Positions 58,975 through 64,000 of a stretch of DNA of 64,000 bases are shown in pieces; within the stretch, counting starts at the first letter, position 1; each line of letters starts with the position of its first letter. The stretch comes from Streptomyces sp. NBC_00670 (GTDB lineage Bacteria; Actinomycetota; Actinomycetes; Streptomycetales; Streptomycetaceae). Made by a program: the position numbers and the translations under genes. The DNA lies in assembly GCF_036226765.1 (NCBI RefSeq), contig NZ_CP109017.1:2247501-2311500 (forward strand). Reading direction: 5' to 3'. The notes under the pieces were generated by a model. It was not told the DNA's origin, did no database searches, and saw nothing but the letters and a program-made list of their open reading frames with translations.

Positions 58975-59838
58975 TCACTGGCCGGCCAGGCCCGTGTGGG
59001 CGACGCCCGCCACGATCTGGCGCTGGAAGAAGACGAAGACGACGATCAGCGGCAGCCCGGCCATCAGGCCGCCGGCCATGAGCTGGGCCCACTGGATGCC
59101 GTAGGAGTTCATGACGGTGGCGATGCCGTTGGGCATCGTCATCAGATCGGGGTTGTTGGTCACCATGTACGGCCACAGGAAGTTGTTCCAGGAGGCGATG
59201 AAGGTGAAGATCCCGACGGCGGAGAGGGAGGGTCGGGAGAGCGGCACGATGATCGTGAAGAAGACCCGCCAGCGCCCGGCGCCGTCGATGAACGCGGCCT
59301 CCTCCAGCTCGCGCGGGATGCCCTGGAAGAACTTGTAGAGGATGTAGACCATCGCGGCGGGCGCGCACTGCGGCAGGATCATGCCCCAGTAGGTGTCGAC
59401 CATCCCCATCTGCTGCACGGTGGTGAACAGCGGCACGCCGAGGACGGCCGGGGACACCATGAGCCCCGCCATCACCACGCCCATCAGGGCGCCCTTGCCG
59501 CGGAACTCGGTGCGGGCGAAGCCGTATCCGGCGAGCGCGCTGACGACGAGGACCACGGTCGTCACGCACACCGAGACGACGAGCGAGTTGACGAACCAGT
59601 TGGTGATGTTGCCGGTCTCGAAGAGGGCCTTCCACGCCTGGCCCGTCCAGTGCTCCGGCAGCCAGTGCGTGGGCACCTCGACCGCCTCGGTCTCCGACTT
59701 CAGCGAGGTGAACAGCGCCCAGGCCAGCGGCGCGAGGAACACCATCGAGACGGCGACCCCGAGAAGGGTGAGGACGATCTGACTGGGGGTCCAGGCGCGA
59801 CGGCCGTTACCCCGCGCCTGCGGTGCGGCGGTGGTCAT
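58975..59838 (-). CDS. Carbohydrate ABC importer permease (MalG type)
   Basis: A 287-residue permease with six helices and the EAA loop EAAFIDGAGRWRVFFTIIVP that contacts the ATPase. It starts ATG 59836-59838, overlapping the stop of the first permease by four bases. No ATPase gene is in this operon; in Streptomyces the shared ATPase MsiK usually serves such importers. It takes up arabino-oligosaccharides if the GH51 context is a guide. Confidence 0.92.
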   Translation of the reverse strand: MTTAAPQARGNGRRAWTPSQIVLTLLGVAVSMVFLAPLAWALFTSLKSETEAVEVPTHWLPEHWTGQAWKALFETGNITNWFVNSLVVSVCVTTVVLVVSALAGYGFARTEFRGKGALMGVVMAGLMVSPAVLGVPLFTTVQQMGMVDTYWGMILPQCAPAAMVYILYKFFQGIPRELEEAAFIDGAGRWRVFFTIIVPLSRPSLSAVGIFTFIASWNNFLWPYMVTNNPDLMTMPNGIATVMNSYGIQWAQLMAGGLMAGLPLIVVFVFFQRQIVAGVAHTGLAGQ

Positions 59839-60776
59839 CGGCCGCCCTCCTCACGGTTGCGCAGCAGCCACATCCGGGCGAGGGCGACGGCCGCGATGAG
59901 CACGAAGAAGATGATGGACATCGCGGAGGCGTAGCCCACGCGGTAGGTGGTGAAGCCCTGTTCGAGCGTGTACTGCACGAAGGTGCGGGTGGAGTTCTCC
60001 GGTCCCGGCCCGAAGTCCTGCATGACGACGACCTGGTCGAAGACCTGCAGCGAGGCGAGAATCTGCAGGGCGATGACGAGCCCGGTGATGTTCCGCAGCA
60101 TCGGCAGCGTGATGTGCACCATGCGGTGCCAGGCGTTGGCGCCGTCCAGCTTGGCCGCCTCGTACAGGTGCGCGGGGATGCCCTGGAGGGCGGCCAGGTA
60201 GAGCAGGAAGCTGAAGCCGACCGTCCACCACAGGGTGGTGAGGACGGCCGCGAGCAGTGCGTACGACTTGTCGGTCAGCCACGGCGTGTCCAGGCCGAAG
60301 ACGTAGTTGACCATCCCCGTACCGGGGTTGAACAGCCACTGCCACAGATTGCCGGCGACGGTGGACGGCAGCAGGAACGGCAGGAAGAAGCACAGCCGCC
60401 ACAGCCACTTCCCGCGCTCGATGTGGTGGGCGAGCATGGCGAGGAGGAAGGCCAGGACCGTGATGCAGGGGACGACGAGCAGCGTGAAATACGCGCTGTG
60501 GCCGAGGGAGTCCCACATCAGCGGGTCGTGCAGCGCCTCGCGGTAGTTGTCGAGGCCGACGAAGCCCGGGGAGTCGCCGGAGATGTTGGCGTCCGTGAAG
60601 CTGAGGTAGAGGCCGCGCAGCAGCGGCCAGATGACGAAGAGGGCGAACAGGAGCAGGAACGGGGCGACGAACCAGCCGCCGTGCTGGAAGCCCTGCTTGC
60701 GGCGGACGGTGGCGCTGCCGACGGCGGCCCGGGTGCGGGCCGGGCGCAGGACGGTCTCGGCGCTGGTGGTGGTCAT
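59835..60776 (-). CDS. Carbohydrate ABC importer permease (MalF type)
   Basis: A 313-residue permease with six helices and the EAA motif EAAKLDGANAWHRMVHITLP. The Arg/Thr-rich N-terminus (1-30) is cytosolic. ATG 60774-60776 overlaps the stop of the binding-protein gene by four bases, and it overlaps the second permease equally, so the three are tightly coupled. Confidence 0.92.
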   Translation of the reverse strand: MTTTSAETVLRPARTRAAVGSATVRRKQGFQHGGWFVAPFLLLFALFVIWPLLRGLYLSFTDANISGDSPGFVGLDNYREALHDPLMWDSLGHSAYFTLLVVPCITVLAFLLAMLAHHIERGKWLWRLCFFLPFLLPSTVAGNLWQWLFNPGTGMVNYVFGLDTPWLTDKSYALLAAVLTTLWWTVGFSFLLYLAALQGIPAHLYEAAKLDGANAWHRMVHITLPMLRNITGLVIALQILASLQVFDQVVVMQDFGPGPENSTRTFVQYTLEQGFTTYRVGYASAMSIIFFVLIAAVALARMWLLRNREEGGR

Positions 60777-62131
60777 GCGGCGGCACCTCCCTGCGCGGCC
60801 GTGCGGCCGTCCATGGGGTTCTTGCTCGCGAGCAGCTCGGCGAGCGTGCTCCTCATCCGGCCCGCGGCGACCCGCGGCTTCGCGGAGCCCATCGTCGAGG
60901 AGACGACGATCGGGCCGACGCGCTGGGCGAGGATGCCGGTGGAGCCGGCGAACCACACCTTCGGCTCGGTGGCCTGGTGGTTCATGGCCGAGACGTACTC
61001 GTTCTGCGGCTGAAGCCTCTGGTACGCGGCCGTGGACAGGGTCGGCGTGTACGCCGGGATGTGGCCGCCGGCCGCCCACTGCAGGGCGTGCTTGACGACG
61101 TAGGCGGCGAGCCGGTGCGCCCCGTCGTTGGCGGCGCCACCGCGGCCGGACTGGTGCGGCAGGACGAAGGAGTGCGACTCGGCGTGGGTGGCCTTCCTGC
61201 CGAAGACGGGCGGCAGCGGGGTGGCCCCGTACTCGACCTTCGCGGTGTCGAAGACCGGCACGGACCAGTTCCCCTCCCAGCAGAACGGGGCCCCGTTGAC
61301 GAACTGTTCGGCGCCGGCGCCGCCCGCGAAGGCGGGGTTGGCGTAGCCGTCGGTGATGTGCCGGCGCAGGAACTCCAGGACCTCGGTGGCCTTGTCGGGG
61401 TCGAAGGTGACCTCGGTCTTCGCGTCGTTGAACCAGGTGCCGCCGAGCTGGGTGTAGAAGGCGACGAAGAACCACCACTGGAAGTTCTGGTCGTTGACCC
61501 ACAGCCCGATGGTCTGCAACCCCTTCTTGGTGGCCTTCTTGGCCTTCTTCAGCACGCCGAACCACTCTTCGACGGACGTCACCGGCACGATGCGGCCGTC
61601 GTCGCCGAGCAGTCCCGCCTTCTTCAGCACGTCCTTGCGGTAGAAGCAGAGCTGTACGTGGATGTCGAGCGGGAGGGCGTAGAGGGTGCCGTCGATGACG
61701 GCGCGCTTCCACAGTTCGGGGTTGAAGTCCTCCTCCCGTACGCCGTACTTGGCGAGCAGGTCGAGGTCCCAGGGGTCCAGGAGGCGGCCGGGCGAGAAGC
61801 CGGTGACGCGGCCGAGGTGCATCACGCCGAGGTCCGGGGCGCGGTTGCCGGCCGCGGCCATGGCGAGCTTGGTGTAGAAGGGGCTGCCCCACTGGAGGGT
61901 GGAGTCCTTGACGTCGATGTCCGGGTTGTCCTTACGGAACGCGTCCAGCATCGCGATCATGTTGTAGCCGTCGCCGCCGCTGAAGAGGTTCCAGTAGCGG
62001 ACGCGGGTGCTCGCGTCGGAGGCGAGCGCGTCGGCGCCCGTGCCGAGGGCGGCGAAGCCGAAGCTGCCGGCGACGGCGAGGCCGCCGGCGCCGGCCAGTA
62101 GTTGCCTGCGGTTGAGGCCAGGTCGTCCCAT
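60773..62131 (-). CDS. Sugar-binding protein of the arabinoside ABC importer
   Basis: A 452-residue family 1 extracellular solute-binding protein. The N-terminus MGRPGLNRRQLLAGAGGLAV has twin arginines and no lipobox Cys, so it may use the Tat route. Mature landmarks are VRYWNLFSGGDGYNMIAMLD, FRKDNPDIDVKD and GLWVNDQNFQWWFFVAF. It is the first gene of the operon with two permeases and the GH51 enzyme. A vegetative promoter with a LacI-type operator lies about 110-138 bases upstream. ATG 62129-62131 is used. Confidence 0.88.
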   Translation of the reverse strand: MGRPGLNRRQLLAGAGGLAVAGSFGFAALGTGADALASDASTRVRYWNLFSGGDGYNMIAMLDAFRKDNPDIDVKDSTLQWGSPFYTKLAMAAAGNRAPDLGVMHLGRVTGFSPGRLLDPWDLDLLAKYGVREEDFNPELWKRAVIDGTLYALPLDIHVQLCFYRKDVLKKAGLLGDDGRIVPVTSVEEWFGVLKKAKKATKKGLQTIGLWVNDQNFQWWFFVAFYTQLGGTWFNDAKTEVTFDPDKATEVLEFLRRHITDGYANPAFAGGAGAEQFVNGAPFCWEGNWSVPVFDTAKVEYGATPLPPVFGRKATHAESHSFVLPHQSGRGGAANDGAHRLAAYVVKHALQWAAGGHIPAYTPTLSTAAYQRLQPQNEYVSAMNHQATEPKVWFAGSTGILAQRVGPIVVSSTMGSAKPRVAAGRMRSTLAELLASKNPMDGRTAAQGGAAA

Positions 62132-62240
62132 TGCCCTGCCCTTGTCTGTTCGGTGCGCTGCGCGCGGGGTCGGTGCGTACGGGTGCGTGCGGCGGGCGAC
62201 ACGTTCCATATCTCGAACATCGCCCGGAACTTCGAACGGG

Positions 62241-62269
62241 ACCGTAGAATCGAAGCGCTTGCGAGTCAA
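62241..62269 (-). promoter_or_regulatory. Promoter with LacI-type operator for the arabinoside operon
   Basis: On the minus strand TTGACT (62269-62264) and TACGGT (62246-62241) are separated by exactly 17 bases. The spacer contains the palindrome GCAAGCGCTTCG, whose core AAGCGCTT (62253-62260) is typical of LacI-family operators. A repressor bound there would block RNA polymerase directly. No LacI gene is in the window. Confidence 0.7.
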
Positions 62270-62329
62270 TGGGTTACGCAGGAACGGGGCGAACCTGTGA
62301 GCGGGCTGGGTTTCTCACCGCGTGGCCTT

Positions 62330-62747
62330 CTACGCCTCGAGCGATGCGGCCGATCTCGCGACCTGCTCGATCTTCGCGCGGTACGCGTCGCGGGCTTCCT
62401 GGCCGATCCGCGTCTCGTGTCCGGGCCGCATTCCGGTTCGGCCGTCGATGTCCTCGCGCAGGATGTCGGATCCGGTCGCGGGTCTCGTGCTCGGCCGCCC
62501 AGTGATCGCTGCCGTCGGAGTCCTGCCACCGGGGCAGCGATTCCGGGGAAGGGCGGTCGAAGACCTCACCGAAATACCTGGCCTCGACGGTGGCCACGTG
62601 TTTGACCAGGCCGAGGAGGTTGGTCCCGGTCGCCGTCAGAGGCCGACGAGCGTCGTATTCGGACAGGCCGTCGAGTTTCCAGAGGAGCGCCTCGCGGTCC
62701 CGCCGCAGTCTCCCGTGCAGGCTGCCCTTCGCGAACTCGTCAATCAT
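62330..62747 (-). pseudogene. Decayed DinB/DUF664 gene
   Basis: The first ~90 codons from ATG 62745-62747 encode a normal DinB-family start (MIDEFAKGSLHGRLRRDREA, then LLGLVKHVATVEARYFGEVF and WAAEHETRD). Near 62470-62480 the frame is lost, and the C-terminal piece DILREDIDGRTG...EARDAYRAKIEQVAR continues in another frame to a stop at 62330. The ~50-60 residues that should lie between, including the middle metal-ligand histidine helix, are missing. An internal deletion of a non-multiple of three explains this. Confidence 0.7.
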
Positions 62748-62819
62748 GCGGCATGAGCCTGCCATGGGCTGTTCGCGGCCGCGAGATCCCGTACGCGGAC
62801 CCGTGCGGGACGGGGCAAC

Positions 62820-62858
62820 GCTCCCGACCGCGCGGGCAAGGGCCGCGCGGTCGGGAGC
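62820..62858 (-). terminator. Terminator of the SMP-30 gene
   Basis: Perfect 16-bp arms (GCTCCCGACCGCGCGG and complement) at 62820-62835 and 62843-62858 with loop GCAAGGG, 56 bases past the SMP-30 stop on the minus strand. Confidence 0.75.
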
Positions 62859-62913
62859 ACGTCGCTGTGCCTGTCGAGAAGGGAGGCGTCGGCGGGGCGG
62901 GGAAGGAACCGGG

Positions 62914-63771
62914 TCAGCCCGCGAAGGAGGGCTGGGGGACGCCCTTGCCCGCGTGGGGCAGGACCATCAGGCTGCCGGCCAGGGAAGGGGCGGGGGACAA
63001 ACCGACGCGGGCCGTCGTGATGTACAGGTCCGTCAGGCCGGCGCCGCCGAAGGCGCAGGCCGTGACGCGCGGCACCGGCAGCGGGACCACGCGGTCGAGC
63101 GCGCCCGACGGCGTGTAGCGGCGCACGGCCGCGCCGTCCCACAGCGCCACCCACACGCACCCCTCCGCGTCCACCGTCAACCCGTCCGGATAGCCCGCGC
63201 CCTCCTCCACGGTCGCCAGCGGCCGCCGCCCCGAGGCCCGCCCCGTCGCCACGTCGTAGTCGAAGACATCGATCCGGCGCGTCGGCGTGTCGATGTAGTA
63301 CATGAGCCGCCCGTCCGGGCTCCACCCCGTGCCGTTGCTCACCGTCACGTCGTCGAGGACCACCTCGGCCGCCCCGTCCCCGGTGATCCGGGACAGCGTG
63401 CCGCCCCCCGTCGCCTCGTCGTACCGCATCGTGCCGGCCCACAGCGACCCGTCCGGCGCGACGGCCGCGTCGTTGCCGCGCCGCCCCGGCACCGGCTCGT
63501 GCCGCAGCCACCGGAAGCCGCCGTCGTCGTCGACCAGCCCCACCCCGTCCCGCAGGTTGAGCACCAGCCCGCCCCCGGCCCGCGGCTTGACGGCGCCGAC
63601 GTGCTGCTCGGTCGTGCGGACCGTGCGGCGTCCGGAGAGGGGATCGTAGGTGTGCACCCGGGAGCGCAGGATGTCGAGCCACAGCAGCCGCCCGGCCGCC
63701 GCGTCCCAGGTCGGGCCCTCGCCCAGTTCCGCCTCCGCCCGTACGGCGACTTCCACTTCGTACGTCGTCAT
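62914..63771 (-). CDS. SMP-30/gluconolactonase family lactonase
   Basis: A 285-residue six-bladed propeller. It has AELGEGPTWDAAAGRLLWLD (metal Glu), GRRGNDAAVAPDGSLWAGTM (Asn/Asp), VSNGTGWSPDGRLMYYIDT (Asn) and GYPDGLTVDAEGCVWVALWD (Asp), the four divalent-metal blocks. Family members open aldono-lactones such as glucono-, L-arabino- or L-rhamnono-lactone. The nearby arabinofuranosidase makes an L-arabinonolactonase role attractive, though not proven. ATG 63769-63771 overlaps the stop of the IclR gene, so the two are co-expressed. Confidence 0.87.
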   Translation of the reverse strand: MTTYEVEVAVRAEAELGEGPTWDAAAGRLLWLDILRSRVHTYDPLSGRRTVRTTEQHVGAVKPRAGGGLVLNLRDGVGLVDDDGGFRWLRHEPVPGRRGNDAAVAPDGSLWAGTMRYDEATGGGTLSRITGDGAAEVVLDDVTVSNGTGWSPDGRLMYYIDTPTRRIDVFDYDVATGRASGRRPLATVEEGAGYPDGLTVDAEGCVWVALWDGAAVRRYTPSGALDRVVPLPVPRVTACAFGGAGLTDLYITTARVGLSPAPSLAGSLMVLPHAGKGVPQPSFAG

Positions 63772-64000
63772 GCCACGCTCCGGTGTCCGAGATGTTCCGA
63801 CAGTTCGGCGGCGCCCTTCGCGGCGAGCTGCTCCAGCTCGGCGCGGCGCTCGTCGCTCCATCGGATCATGGGGACGGAGATGGACAGCGCGGCGACCACC
63901 CTGCCGGTGCGGTCGCGCACGGGTGCGGCGACGCAGGAGACGTCCTCGTTGGACTCCCGGGTCTCCACGGCGATGCCCCGGCCGCGGATCTCGCTCAGCG
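63768..64000 (-). CDS. IclR-family regulator, 5' end outside window
   Basis: Only the last 77 residues are inside the window; the frame is open to the right edge (it enters as LSEIRGRGIAVETRESNEDV). VSCVAAPVRDRTGRVVAALS followed by ISVPMIRW is the effector-binding end of IclR proteins. It overlaps the lactonase gene by four bases and probably controls it and other sugar-acid genes beyond the edge. Confidence 0.82.
   Translation of the reverse strand, partial: LSEIRGRGIAVETRESNEDVSCVAAPVRDRTGRVVAALSISVPMIRWSDERRAELEQLAAKGAAELSEHLGHRSVA

Noticed and set aside
58946..59635. N-terminal extension of the GH51 enzyme
   Set aside because: It overlaps the permease gene in another frame; ATG 58945 has a good ribosome site and family-standard N-terminus.

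Overview
High-GC actinobacterial DNA, almost certainly a Streptomyces chromosome. The evidence is the strong third-position GC bias, GTG starts with purine-rich ribosome sites, the fasR-fabD-fabH-acpP-fabF block, a WhiJ-type regulator/DUF397/ATPase trio, rare TTA leucine codons confined to a few accessory genes, and the dispersed intergenic GC-rich hairpin repeat typical of this genus. No rRNA, tRNA, integrase, transposase or CRISPR array was seen.

Layout. (1) 1-7.4 kb, accessory: a clipped ORF, then a polymorphic-toxin locus (DUF6507 partner, secreted-type toxin with a C-terminal PD-(D/E)XK-like domain, overlapping immunity candidate, DUF6177), then the WhiJ-type trio. A degenerate copy of the 3' end of the neighbouring MFS gene lies at 376-443, so related sequence flanks this block on both sides. 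(2) 7.3-11.3 kb: a frameshifted MFS transporter divergent from a GlxA-type regulator, and an AAA ATPase behind a perfect 15-bp palindrome. (3) 11.4-21.1 kb, the most interesting part: a probable small biosynthetic gene cluster. A minus-strand run encodes chorismate mutase, an MqnA-like protein, a Dabb-domain protein, a DUF2000 protein, a PaaK-like acyl-adenylating ligase, a class IV aminotransferase, a BacA-like prephenate decarboxylase, an ornithine-cyclodeaminase-like enzyme and a HisC-like aminotransferase. Next to it are an Lrp/AsnC regulator and an EamA exporter. The logic is chorismate to prephenate to a decarboxylated, non-aromatised dihydro-hydroxyphenylpyruvate, then transamination and activation. 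The mutase, the decarboxylase and the exporter each carry one TTA codon, which points to bldA control.

(4) 21.2-30.2 kb, core: pirin, FasR and the type II fatty-acid synthase operon, DUF3145, an SGNH lipoprotein and an aldose epimerase. (5) 30.4-37.5 kb: GH3 beta-glucosidase with divergent TetR, an EI24 membrane protein, a quinone-oxidoreductase-like MDR enzyme with divergent MarR and its operators, and a zinc-ribbon membrane protein whose linker is built from GC-rich repeats. (6) 37.7-46.5 kb, sugar and sugar-acid use: acid-sugar dehydratase, zinc dehydrogenase, a U32-like protein, a ChvE/MmsAB-type ABC importer and a Tat-exported aldose epimerase. (7) 46.7-57.3 kb: an aminotransferase with a long Pro/Ala tail, a membrane-anchored PstS-like protein, Rrf2 and MarR regulators, an SDR enzyme, an MMPL exporter and a two-component system. 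(8) 57.4-64 kb: a GH51 arabinofuranosidase with its ABC importer under a promoter holding a LacI-type operator, a decayed DinB gene, and an SMP-30 lactonase behind an IclR regulator cut by the window edge.

All assignments are by reading the sequence; no database search was possible.
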